Source of the DNA: Candidatus Kuenenia stuttgartensis
GTDB lineage: Bacteria; Planctomycetota; Planctomycetia; Pirellulales; UBA1268
Direction: 5' to 3'
Assembly (NCBI GenBank): GCA_945876515.1
Contig: CAMCPF010000035.1
Coordinates: forward strand, 1-12,599
Length of the DNA stretch: 12,599 nt
Both the position numbers and the translations under genes were made by a program. This document shows, in pieces, positions 1 through 6,696 of the stretch (positions are counted from its first letter, which is position 1; the number at the start of each line of letters is the position of its first letter). Under the pieces are notes generated by a model that worked only from the letters and a program-made list of their open reading frames with translations, was not told where the DNA came from and did not search any database.

Positions 1-332
1 GGCAGGTCGAACCGCACGACCTCGCCCGGCAGGACGCCGAGCCCGGCCTGCCGGCCCCCTTCAAGGCCGGTCTCAAATAGGAGTTGGAGCCCCATGCAGA
101 TGCCCAGAAATGGACGGTCGGCCCGGAGGTGGGCCACGATCGGCTCCGCGAGCCCGCGGGCGGTGAGCTCCCGCATCGCGTCGCCAAAGGCACCGACGCC
201 CGGCAGCACGAGCCGGTCGGCGGCGGCGACGGCCGCGGGGTCACTCGTGATGGCGGCCGGCGTGCCCAGCTTCTCGAAGGCCTTCTGCACGCTCCGCAGG
301 TTGCCGCTGCCGTAGTCCACGATCGTGAGCAT
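1..332 (-). CDS. hisH: Imidazole glycerol phosphate synthase, glutaminase subunit HisH (3' end beyond window)
   Basis: HisH is the class I glutamine amidotransferase half of the HisF-HisH enzyme. It hydrolyses glutamine and passes ammonia to HisF, which makes imidazole glycerol phosphate and AICAR in histidine synthesis; it is cytosolic. Only the first 110 codons are in the window. The protein opens MLTIVDYGSGNLRSVQKAFE, typical of the family. It then has LVLPGVGAFGDAM (oxyanion-loop region) and the nucleophile elbow GICMGLQ, with the catalytic Cys at residue 79 (codon 96-98). The His-Glu pair of the triad would lie in the missing C-terminal part. The start at 330-332 is chosen because the conserved beta strand begins at the first residue. 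It lies 91 bases downstream of the lipoprotein gene on the same strand. No frameshift is visible. The family call is very secure. Confidence 0.95.
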   Translation of the reverse strand, partial: MLTIVDYGSGNLRSVQKAFEKLGTPAAITSDPAAVAAADRLVLPGVGAFGDAMRELTARGLAEPIVAHLRADRPFLGICMGLQLLFETGLEGGRQAGLGVLPGEVVRFDL

Positions 333-423
333 GCTGCGAGTGTAATGGTTCGCGGCCTCGCGGCCATCCCCGGCCCGCCGGCTCCGCGGGTTCCCGTTGC
401 ACCGTGTCCCGGCGACGGGCGGA

Positions 424-1281
424 TCAGCCGTCCTTGGTCGTTCGCTCGGGATAGATCACGAGCTCGACGCGGCGATTGCGGGTGCGGCCGGCCGCGGTCG
501 CGTTGGACACGAGCGGGTGGTTGGCGCCGTGGGCCACGATGAAGAGTTGGCCCTCCTTGAGCGGCGTCCGCGTGGTCAGAAAGTCGAATACCGCCGCCGC
601 CCGGGCGGCCGTGAGCTGATGGGCCGAGGCCCAGGTGCCGCTCTGCAGCGGTTCGCTGTCGAGGTGTCCTTCGATGCCGATGAAGTGACCCGGATAGACC
701 CGCTCGACCTCGCCGGCCACCTGCGTGAGCAGCGCCACGCCGCCGGGCAGCAGGTTGGCCGTGCCCACGTCGAACAGCCGGTCGGCCGGCACGTCGATCC
801 GCACGACCGCGCCGTCGAACCGCGGCTCGAGTTCGGCGAGCTTCAGTTGCGTGACCGCCGACTGCATCGTGGCGGCCGGGGTCGAGGCGGCCGCACCGGG
901 CGCGCCGCCCCCGGTCGTCGAGGTCGGCGGCATGCCGGCCGAGCGGACCTGTGAGAGCTGCGACGAGGTGCTGGCGAGCTGGTCGCGGAGCGCCGCGATC
1001 TCATCCTGCATGAGCTGTGATTCCTGCCGCGAGCGGACGAGCGCTGCCTCGAGCTGCTGGCCGTCGACATCCGCATACGAGGGCGGGGCAGCGATGGTCA
1101 CGGCGGCCTGCGGCAGCGTGTGGGCCGGGGCCGCGACGCCGGGCGGCGGCTCGAGAATCAGCGGGCCGGCTGGTGGGGCGGTCTTGAAGGGATTGTTCAC
1201 GCACCCGGCCAGCAGCGAAGCGGCGAGCGACACGCCCAGGCGGACGGTGATCGCCTCGGTGGCGGACGGAGTTCGGCGCAT
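424..1281 (-). CDS. OmpA-domain (peptidoglycan-binding) lipoprotein with coiled coil
   Basis: This is a 285-residue envelope protein. A short signal peptide (about residues 1-26) ends in a lipobox, L-A-G-C, with the lipidated Cys at 27. A proline/alanine-rich linker (28-65) is followed by a Gln/Glu/Ser-rich helix likely to form a coiled coil (about 70-115), a Gly/Ser/Thr/Ala linker, and a C-terminal OmpA/MotB domain (about 155-280). That domain carries GHLDSEP near 205-211 (family consensus GHTD), a helix with Arg 227, and NRRVELVI at 269-276. Asp 208 and Arg 227 are the likely diaminopimelate-contacting pair. The expected role is to tether the outer membrane to peptidoglycan or act as an envelope scaffold; the exact partner cannot be told. 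The frame stays open upstream to 2061, but the start at 1281 is chosen because it places the signal peptide at the N terminus and avoids overlapping the A24 peptidase gene. A candidate promoter lies about 25 bases upstream. Confidence 0.88.
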   Translation of the reverse strand: MRRTPSATEAITVRLGVSLAASLLAGCVNNPFKTAPPAGPLILEPPPGVAAPAHTLPQAAVTIAAPPSYADVDGQQLEAALVRSRQESQLMQDEIAALRDQLASTSSQLSQVRSAGMPPTSTTGGGAPGAAASTPAATMQSAVTQLKLAELEPRFDGAVVRIDVPADRLFDVGTANLLPGGVALLTQVAGEVERVYPGHFIGIEGHLDSEPLQSGTWASAHQLTAARAAAVFDFLTTRTPLKEGQLFIVAHGANHPLVSNATAAGRTRNRRVELVIYPERTTKDG

Positions 1282-1306
1282 GCGACGGCCCAGCGGAGGG
1301 GGCGGG

Positions 1307-1335
1307 AGGATAGGGGACCCCCCGCGACCCGGCAA
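1307..1335 (-). promoter_or_regulatory. Candidate sigma-70-type promoter for the OmpA-domain lipoprotein gene
   Basis: Read on the minus strand, TTGCCG (1335-1330) and TATCCT (1312-1307) are separated by 17 bases. Each hexamer matches 4 of 6 positions of the sigma-70 consensus at ideal spacing. Transcription would start near 1300, giving a leader of about 20 bases before the ATG at 1281. The gene needs its own promoter more than its neighbours do, because it follows a 272-base gap. In GC-rich DNA such matches can arise by chance, so this is only a candidate. Confidence 0.35.
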
Positions 1336-1449
1336 GGCCGGCTCAACCGGTCGGAAACCTGTGTCAGCGAGGGGTTGCCGGTGCCCTGGAGCCGGCCTTG
1401 ATGGCAAGCGCAGGCAGGATGCCGAAGCGAAGCCAGCATGGAGTGAGCG

Positions 1450-1501
1450 GAGGCCTGGCGGGCACCGATCCGCCGCAGGCGGATTGGTCGCGAAGCGAAC
1501 G
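1450..1501 (+). repeat. Hairpin-bearing intergenic repeat, copy A
   Basis: The unit runs GAGGCCTGGCGGG (1450-1462), then an imperfect inverted repeat at 1464-1488 (arms ACCGATCCGCC and GGCGGATTGGT around a GCA loop: 11 pairs with one G-T), then GGTCGCGAAGCGAACG (1486-1501). A diverged copy with the same flanking words around a different hairpin lies on the minus strand at 11207-11248. The layout resembles REP-like or palindromic dispersed repeats. The orientation call is arbitrary. Genome-wide copy number cannot be known from this window. Confidence 0.45.
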
Positions 1502-1553
1502 TCCGGGCGACGGGGTCCGGCAATCCTGAGCTCGTGCGATCCAAGACGGCGGC

Positions 1554-2681
1554 TTACCCAGTCCGTCCCCGCAACCGGGCCCAGACGGCGAGCGTGACCG
1601 CCGGCATGGTGATCACGAGCGCGACCACGAGCGCCAGCTCGCCGGGCCGCTCGAACTGCGGGGCTGCCGCCGCCCACACGGGCCGCCAGAGGATCACCAC
1701 GGCCGCGAGCCCGAGGCAGAGGCTCGGTCCGAAGGGGAGTTCCGACTCCGCGTGCCGCACGAGCTGCCCGAGGCCGTGCGCGAGGCCGATGAACACCGCC
1801 AGCACGCAGGCGAGCAGGCAGGCCTGCCAGCCCAGCCAGGCGCCTGCCATCGCCATCAGCGTCACGTCCCCGAAGCCCATCGCCTCGCGGCCGAGGGCGC
1901 GCGAGGCGCCGGCCCGCACAGCCCAGATCATGCCGGCCGCGACGGTCAGGCCCACGATCCCCGTCACGAGCCCGGCCCAGTGGTCGTCGCCGGAGAACCA
2001 AGCCGCCGTGATTCCCGCCACGCCGCCCAGGCCGATCAACGGGTTCAGCCACCGCGGCCAAGGATCAGCCTGGCCATCGGGGGCGTTGGTCATCGTCGGT
2101 GGGAGCCCGAACCACCACCAGACGAGGAAGAGGGCGAGCATCGCGGCGAGGCCGGCGGCCCCGGTGAGCCAACCGGGCAGGCTTGCGGCCCCGAGCGGCC
2201 CGAAGGCTCCGAGCACGTCGGGCTCGATCGCGGGGGGCGCGAAGGAACGCTCCACAAGCCGGCCGACGGGCAGGAGCGTGGCGGGCAGGGCGGTGTTCCA
2301 TGCCAGGCCGGCCAGCACGCCGGGGACGGTGATCGAGTCGGGAATCACGCGGTGGCGCAGGTCGATCCAGGACGCGGCTGCCAGCAACGTGAACAGGAGC
2401 AGGTGAGCGACGAGCCGGAGGCAGATGAACCCAGGCTCGGCCTGCCCGACGCCGGAGGGCAACTGGCCGAGGCTGCGGACTTCCCACCACCAGCCCGCGA
2501 CCGCGAGCGACACCGCGACCAGCTCGACCACCGGGAAGCGGGCCACGCCGACAAGCGGCTCCTGCAGGATCGCCGTCAAGCCACGCCGCAGCCCCAGGCC
2601 GAGGAGGAACGCCCCCGGAACCAGCGCGACCAGCACGGAGCCGCCCTGGCACCAGGCGTCGATGGCCGCGGTGCCGCTCAT
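1554..2681 (-). CDS. A24-family (prepilin-type) membrane aspartyl peptidase, no methylase domain
   Basis: This is a 375-residue polytopic inner-membrane protein with many hydrophobic segments. Both A24 aspartate motifs are present: WIDLRHRVIPD at 105-115 (candidate catalytic Asp 107) and GFGDVTL at 269-275 (Asp 272; the family usually has GxGDxK, so Lys is Thr here). Such enzymes cleave leaders of type IV pilins or type II secretion pseudopilins on the cytosolic side. The usual N-terminal methyltransferase region with two CxxC pairs is not seen, so N-methylation of the product is not predicted for this protein. The catalytic motifs are about 155 residues apart, clearly more than in typical enzymes, with extra membrane segments and a soluble stretch (about 195-215) between. 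The start at 2681 is chosen because its ATGA overlaps the shikimate kinase stop, a sign of translational coupling. No pilin gene is in the window, so the substrate is unknown. Confidence 0.85.
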   Translation of the reverse strand: MSGTAAIDAWCQGGSVLVALVPGAFLLGLGLRRGLTAILQEPLVGVARFPVVELVAVSLAVAGWWWEVRSLGQLPSGVGQAEPGFICLRLVAHLLLFTLLAAASWIDLRHRVIPDSITVPGVLAGLAWNTALPATLLPVGRLVERSFAPPAIEPDVLGAFGPLGAASLPGWLTGAAGLAAMLALFLVWWWFGLPPTMTNAPDGQADPWPRWLNPLIGLGGVAGITAAWFSGDDHWAGLVTGIVGLTVAAGMIWAVRAGASRALGREAMGFGDVTLMAMAGAWLGWQACLLACVLAVFIGLAHGLGQLVRHAESELPFGPSLCLGLAAVVILWRPVWAAAAPQFERPGELALVVALVITMPAVTLAVWARLRGRTG

Positions 2682-3250
2682 GGGATGGCCTCGCCGGCCG
2701 GGGCCAACGAGCCAGGGCCTCGTGGCGTGGAGCGGCCGAGCCAAGCGGCGATCCGGGCGGCGATCCGCTCGGGCGGCTCCGCCGAGACGTCGATCACGGC
2801 ATCCGCGACCTCCCGATAGAGCGGCTCCCGGGCGACGAGGGCTGCGGCCACCTCGTCGAGCGGGTTCGTGCCGGAAAGCGCAGGCCGCCGCGCGGCGGTG
2901 GCCGGGTCGGCGGCGAGTCGTGCCTTCAGGACATCGGCGGGGGCCGTAAGCCAGACCACGGGCCGGCCCTGCGACCGCAGCGCGGCCCGGTTGTCCTCCC
3001 GGAGGATCACGCCGCCACCGGTCGCGAGCACGCCCCGCTCCTCGGCGAGCAGCCGGCCCAGCAGGGTCGACTCGAGATCCCGGAAGTGGCCTTCGCCGCG
3101 GGCTGCGATCAGGCTGGCGATCGATTCGCCCGCTTCGCGCTCGAGCACGTCGTCGGCATCCTGCCAGGAGCAGCCCAGGAGCGTCGCCAGGCGGGCGGCC
3201 ACCGACGACTTGCCGCTGCCCCGATAGCCGACGAGCGTGATGCGTGGCAT
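2678..3250 (-). CDS. aroK: Shikimate kinase
   Basis: The enzyme phosphorylates shikimate at the 3-hydroxyl with ATP, the fifth step of chorismate synthesis, in the cytosol. The 190-residue protein is close to normal family length. It shows a P-loop GYRGSGKSS (8-16), the DADD segment (31-34) for magnesium and shikimate, Arg 57 in HFRDLE, the GGG shikimate-binding turn (78-80) in ATGGGVIL, a lid with RRPAL (121-125), and the PLYREVAD segment near the C terminus. The last 20 residues, rich in Pro and Gly, extend beyond the fold. It starts 25 bases after the AroD-AroE fusion gene with a GGGAAG element 10 bases ahead. It ends inside the start codon of the A24 peptidase (ATGA). aroK is preferred as symbol over aroL by general usage. 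Confidence 0.93.
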   Translation of the reverse strand: MPRITLVGYRGSGKSSVAARLATLLGCSWQDADDVLEREAGESIASLIAARGEGHFRDLESTLLGRLLAEERGVLATGGGVILREDNRAALRSQGRPVVWLTAPADVLKARLAADPATAARRPALSGTNPLDEVAAALVAREPLYREVADAVIDVSAEPPERIAARIAAWLGRSTPRGPGSLAPAGEAIP

Positions 3251-3275
3251 GAGGAGTTCACTTCCCTTGCGGCCG

Positions 3276-4775
3276 TCAGGCCGGCTGCTTGGCCGAGGCG
3301 GTGGCCCGCTTGAGTGCCTCCCGCATCACCTGCGGCGGAGGCTCCGTGCCGTGCCAGGTCCGGAACTGGATCGCCGCCTGCCGCACGAACATCTCCACGC
3401 CGGTGACCACGCGGCAGCCGGCGGCCCGGGCCTCCTTGATGAACAGCGTGTTCTCCGGGTTGTAGACCGTGTCGAACACCACCATGTAGGGCCGGAGATG
3501 CTCCTTCTCGAAGGGTGTCTGATCGACGTCGGGGTGCATGCCGATCGGGGTGGCGTTGACGATGCAGTCGTGCGGCATCCGGTGGCGGGCCGACCACTCG
3601 ACGGCCTTGCAGCCCACGTCGGCCGCGACCTTCTTGGCCCGGTCGGCCGTTCGCGAGGCGATCGTCACCTCGGCGCCCCGCTGCTTGAGCCCGAAGGCCA
3701 CGGCCCGGGCGGCGCCCCCGGCACCGAGCACGAGCGCGGTCTTCACGCCGAGGCCCTGGCCCGGGGTGAGCTGCTCCGTCTCGGCCAGCACCGCTTCCAG
3801 GCTTTCGACGGCCGCCGTGGCGTCGGTGTTGGAGGCGGCGATCCCGTCGGCGGCGAAACTCAGCGTGTTGGCCGCCCCGATCGACCGCACGAGGTCGTCC
3901 TGCCGGCTGCACCGCTTGAGCACGGCTTCCTTGTGGGGGATCGTCACGCTCAAGCCTGCGAGGGGCCAGCGGCCGGCCTCGGCCAGGAACTCGTCGATTT
4001 GATCGGCCGGGACGCGGAACGGCACGTAGACCGCGTCGAGCCCGGCGGCGGCGATGGCGGCGTTCTGGACCACGGGGCTCAGGCTGTGGGCGACCGGGTC
4101 GGCGACCACGCCGTAGATCCGGGTGGCGGGACCGAGGGCGTCGAAGCGATAGAGATCCCGCATCTGCCGCCAGCCGATCTGCCCGGGCGCCAGGGCTCGC
4201 TCGTCGTTGAAGGTTGCGAACACGAATGGCGCGCCGGCCCGGCCGCAGAGGATCCGGGTGGGCACGCCGATGTCACCCATGCAGATGCCGACGGTTGGCA
4301 CCTTGGCCGACGCGACCAGCTCGAGCATCCGCAGGTTGTCGGTCGGGTGGTTGGCCATGGTCGCGATCTTGACGACATCCGCGTCGAGGGCGGCCAGGCG
4401 GGCGTGCAGGGCGGGGAGGTCGGCGGGTGTGCGGAGCATGTCGTGGTGGCTCACGACCCGCTTGGTCTTGCCGTAGCGGCGGATCCCACCGGCGATGTCG
4501 TCCTCGAGGTCCACGTAGTCGGCGCCCTCGACGATCGCCAGCCGCAGGAGCTGCAGGCGGGCCTCCTCCGAGTGCTCCCAGCGGCCCCCGTCCTGCTTCC
4601 GCCGGCAGGTGATGATCGCCGGGCAGGGGCGGTCCTTGAGCAGCCGTTTGACCTGTACATCCCCCTGAATGTAGTCGAGCCGGAGCTCGACGAGTTGGAC
4701 GCCGTTGTCGGCCAAGTGCTTGTGTTCGGCGATCACGTGCCGGTGGCGGCCGCGACCGATGCTCACGCAGATCAT
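3276..4775 (-). CDS. aroDE: Bifunctional type I 3-dehydroquinate dehydratase / shikimate dehydrogenase fusion
   Basis: This 499-residue cytosolic enzyme should carry out two consecutive shikimate-pathway steps: dehydration of 3-dehydroquinate and NADPH reduction of 3-dehydroshikimate. Residues 1 to about 215 are a type I (Schiff-base) dehydratase: ELRLDY (30-35), VDLEDD (88-93), SHHD with catalytic His 111, and VKIA with Schiff-base Lys 136. Residues about 219-495 are AroE: YGVVADPVAHSLSP (221-234), SVTIPHK with catalytic Lys 282, NTD with Asp 318, the nucleotide-binding GAGGAARA, ASRT (basic NADP-type loop) and NATPIGM. The join has only a few linker residues, and every key residue in both halves is present, so both activities are likely. 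The same domain order is known in plant DHD-SHD enzymes and some bacteria. It sits 34 bases after mutL and 25 before the shikimate kinase gene. There is no internal stop or frameshift. Confidence 0.95.
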   Translation of the reverse strand: MICVSIGRGRHRHVIAEHKHLADNGVQLVELRLDYIQGDVQVKRLLKDRPCPAIITCRRKQDGGRWEHSEEARLQLLRLAIVEGADYVDLEDDIAGGIRRYGKTKRVVSHHDMLRTPADLPALHARLAALDADVVKIATMANHPTDNLRMLELVASAKVPTVGICMGDIGVPTRILCGRAGAPFVFATFNDERALAPGQIGWRQMRDLYRFDALGPATRIYGVVADPVAHSLSPVVQNAAIAAAGLDAVYVPFRVPADQIDEFLAEAGRWPLAGLSVTIPHKEAVLKRCSRQDDLVRSIGAANTLSFAADGIAASNTDATAAVESLEAVLAETEQLTPGQGLGVKTALVLGAGGAARAVAFGLKQRGAEVTIASRTADRAKKVAADVGCKAVEWSARHRMPHDCIVNATPIGMHPDVDQTPFEKEHLRPYMVVFDTVYNPENTLFIKEARAAGCRVVTGVEMFVRQAAIQFRTWHGTEPPPQVMREALKRATASAKQPA

Positions 4776-4809
4776 CGAGAGGTTCCGGAGATTTCCAGGG
4801 TCAAGGGGT

Positions 4810-6639
4810 TCAGGTGCGGCGGAACTGGCGATCGAGGTCCCGGCGCGAGAGGGTCAGCGACGTGGGCCGGCCGTGGGGGCAATGGTGGGCTTCGGGCACG
4901 AGCCGCCGGTCGCGGACAAGTGCATCGACCTCCGCCTGAGAGAGCCGGTCGCCCGCCTTGATCGCGGCCTTGCAGGCCAGGCCGTGGAGCACCTCGTCGA
5001 CGAGCAACCCGGGCGTGCCGCCGGCGGCGGCCGCAGCGGCGAGTCGGTCCAGCACCTCGCGGACGAGCTCCCGGGCCGGCGCGTCGCCCGCGAGTGCCGG
5101 CTTGCTCGTCACGATCACGGTCGCACCTCCGAAGGGCTCGACCCGCATGCCGGCCCGCTCCAGGGCCGCGGCGTGTTCCTGGACGAGCTCGAGCTCGGCG
5201 GGCGGGAGGTCGACCCGTTCGGGCACCAGCAGTGGCTGGACCTCGAGGCCGCCGGTCGCCACCGAGGCCTTGAGCCGCTCGTAGAGCACCCGCTCGTGGA
5301 GCGCGTGCTGGTCGATGACCTCAATCCCGTCGTCGCTCTCGACCACGATGTAGCGGTCGTGCATCTGCACGGCCCGCGCGGCGCTGGCGGCCATGGGCGG
5401 CTCGGCGTGATCCCGCTCCCAGGCCGCGGGCCGTTCGGCGACGGCGGTCGCGGCCGGCGCGACTGCAGGCCACGGGTCGGAGAACGCCAGCCGCTCCGGC
5501 TGGGCGAACGGGCGGTCGGGGCGGTGGTCGGCGACCTGGCTTTCGCGGGCCGGCGACCATTCCGGAAACATGGGCGTGGTCGGGGCGGCGGACATGTGCG
5601 AGGCGGCGGCCGGCGGCACCAGCCGGGTGGTGGTGCCGTCGGTCAGAAATCTGGTCCGCAACGCGGCTAGCACCAGCCGGTAGAGCCGCGCTGGCTCCCG
5701 AAACCGCACCTCCATCTTGGCCGGGTGGACGTTCACGTCCACCGCGTCGGGCGGCAGGTCGAATCGGAGGAAGGCGATCGGCTGTCGCCCGGAGAGCAAG
5801 AGCCCGCGATACGCCTCCTGCACCGCGTGCAGGATCGAGCGGTCGCGAAACGGCCGCCCGGCCACGAACAGGTGCTGGAGCCGGCCGCTGGCCATGTCGT
5901 GCTCGGGGCGGCCGACATAGCCCGTGACCCCGATCTCGCCGTCGTCGGCCTCGATTTCGAGCAGGCTGTCGGCCAGGTCGTGGCCGAACAGGCCGGCGAT
6001 CCGCTCCCGCCAGGAGGCCGCCGTCGGCAGGTCGTGGACCCGGCGGGGTCGGGCCGCGGCCGAGGGCTGGTGGGCGAGGGTGAAGGCGATTCCCGGGTGA
6101 CCGAGGGCCGTTCGGACAAAGGCCTCGGAAGCGTGCGACCACTCGGTCTGCGGCGCCCGGAGGAAGGCCCGGCGGGCCGGCACGTTGCCGAACAGCTGCC
6201 GCACCTCGACCGCCGTACCGACGGCGCAGCCGTCGGGCATCACCTCGCCGACCCGGCCGCCGTCCACGGTGATCGCCGCCCCGGCTTCGCCGGCTTGCCG
6301 CGACCGGATCGTGAGCCGGGCCACCTCGCCGATGCTCGCCAGCGCCTCGCCCCGGAAGCCGAGGGTGCCGATCCGGTCGAGGTCGTCGGCGGTCCGCAGC
6401 TTGCTCGTGGCATGGGCCGCCACGGCCAGCGGCAGTTCCTCCGGGGGAATGCCGCAACCGTCGTCGACGACCCGCACGAGCGCCACGCCTCCCTGCTCGA
6501 GCTCGACGTCGATCCGCGAGGGGCCGGCGTCGAGTGCGTTCTCGAGCAGTTCCTTGACGACGCTCGCCGGCCGCTCTACCACCTCGCCGGCGGCGATCCG
6601 GTTGACCACCGACTGCGACAGTTTTTCGATCCGTGGCAT
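4810..6639 (-). CDS. mutL: DNA mismatch repair protein MutL (endonuclease-type)
   Basis: MutL is the dimeric GHKL ATPase that links MutS mismatch recognition to strand removal. The 609-residue protein has the full N-terminal ATPase: VVKELLENALDAG (27-39, catalytic Glu 30, Asn 34), DDGCGI (59-64), the ATP-lid segment AAHATSKL and TLGFRGEAL. A transducer domain follows, with DVNVHPAKMEVRF carrying the conserved Lys. A Pro/Ala-rich linker of roughly 90 residues leads to the dimerisation domain. That domain keeps the metal-binding endonuclease motif DQHALHERVLYE (443-454, form DQHAxxExxxxE), ACKAAIKAGD (from 555) and CPHGRP (587-592). It is therefore predicted to nick DNA itself, as in organisms without MutH. 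mutS is not in the window. It lies between the response regulator gene (57-base gap) and the AroD-AroE gene (34-base gap). Confidence 0.96.
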   Translation of the reverse strand: MPRIEKLSQSVVNRIAAGEVVERPASVVKELLENALDAGPSRIDVELEQGGVALVRVVDDGCGIPPEELPLAVAAHATSKLRTADDLDRIGTLGFRGEALASIGEVARLTIRSRQAGEAGAAITVDGGRVGEVMPDGCAVGTAVEVRQLFGNVPARRAFLRAPQTEWSHASEAFVRTALGHPGIAFTLAHQPSAAARPRRVHDLPTAASWRERIAGLFGHDLADSLLEIEADDGEIGVTGYVGRPEHDMASGRLQHLFVAGRPFRDRSILHAVQEAYRGLLLSGRQPIAFLRFDLPPDAVDVNVHPAKMEVRFREPARLYRLVLAALRTRFLTDGTTTRLVPPAAASHMSAAPTTPMFPEWSPARESQVADHRPDRPFAQPERLAFSDPWPAVAPAATAVAERPAAWERDHAEPPMAASAARAVQMHDRYIVVESDDGIEVIDQHALHERVLYERLKASVATGGLEVQPLLVPERVDLPPAELELVQEHAAALERAGMRVEPFGGATVIVTSKPALAGDAPARELVREVLDRLAAAAAAGGTPGLLVDEVLHGLACKAAIKAGDRLSQAEVDALVRDRRLVPEAHHCPHGRPTSLTLSRRDLDRQFRRT

Positions 6640-6667
6640 GCCCTTCGCGCCCGGGGGTGACGCCGAA

Positions 6668-6676
6668 ATCCTAGCA
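6668..6676 (-). promoter_or_regulatory. Candidate extended -10 promoter element for mutL
   Basis: On the minus strand the sequence reads TGC-TAGGAT, an extended -10 (TGn plus a hexamer matching TATAAT at 4 of 6). It lies about 29 bases before the mutL start. No good -35 hexamer is visible at the right distance, as expected for extended -10 promoters but also for chance matches. It would let mutL and the shikimate block be transcribed apart from the kinase/regulator genes. Confidence 0.25.
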
Positions 6677-6682
6677 GACGAG

Positions 6683-6695
6683 GGCGAGTTTCGCC
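6683..6695 (-). terminator. Small hairpin just after the response regulator stop (weak terminator candidate)
   Basis: A perfect inverted repeat GGCGA-AAC-TCGCC (minus strand) begins one base after the regulator stop codon. The stem is only five pairs and is not followed by a run of U, so it may be an mRNA 3' end stabiliser, a weak attenuator or chance. Confidence 0.2.
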
Positions 6696-6696
6696 G

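Larger units (their letters stand above)
1282..1553. other. 272-base intergenic spacer between A24 peptidase and lipoprotein genes
   Basis: No credible gene is seen here. On the lipoprotein-proximal side are the promoter candidate and small GC palindromes. The middle contains GTCAGCGAGGGGTT (1363-1376), a style of intergenic motif I associate with Pirellulales genomes from memory, not from a search. About 1400-1505 is rich in GCGAAGC/GAGCGGAGG words and holds the hairpin repeat listed separately. The stretch does not look like a decayed gene. Confidence 0.5.

Noticed and set aside
333..423. Possible terminator between the lipoprotein gene and hisH
   Set aside because: Only short GC palindromes (GGCC- and CCCGC/GCGGG-type) are present, with no U-run after them on the minus strand; not distinguishable from composition.
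1282..2061. Upstream extension of the lipoprotein reading frame to 2061 (545 codons)
   Set aside because: It would overlap most of the C-terminal third of the A24 peptidase in another frame, crosses the repeat-bearing spacer, and would bury the signal peptide and lipobox inside the protein.
3237..4961. A 574-codon open frame on the plus strand opposite the AroD-AroE gene
   Set aside because: Shadow of a strongly conserved gene; low-complexity composition, no family resemblance, and no ribosome-binding context.
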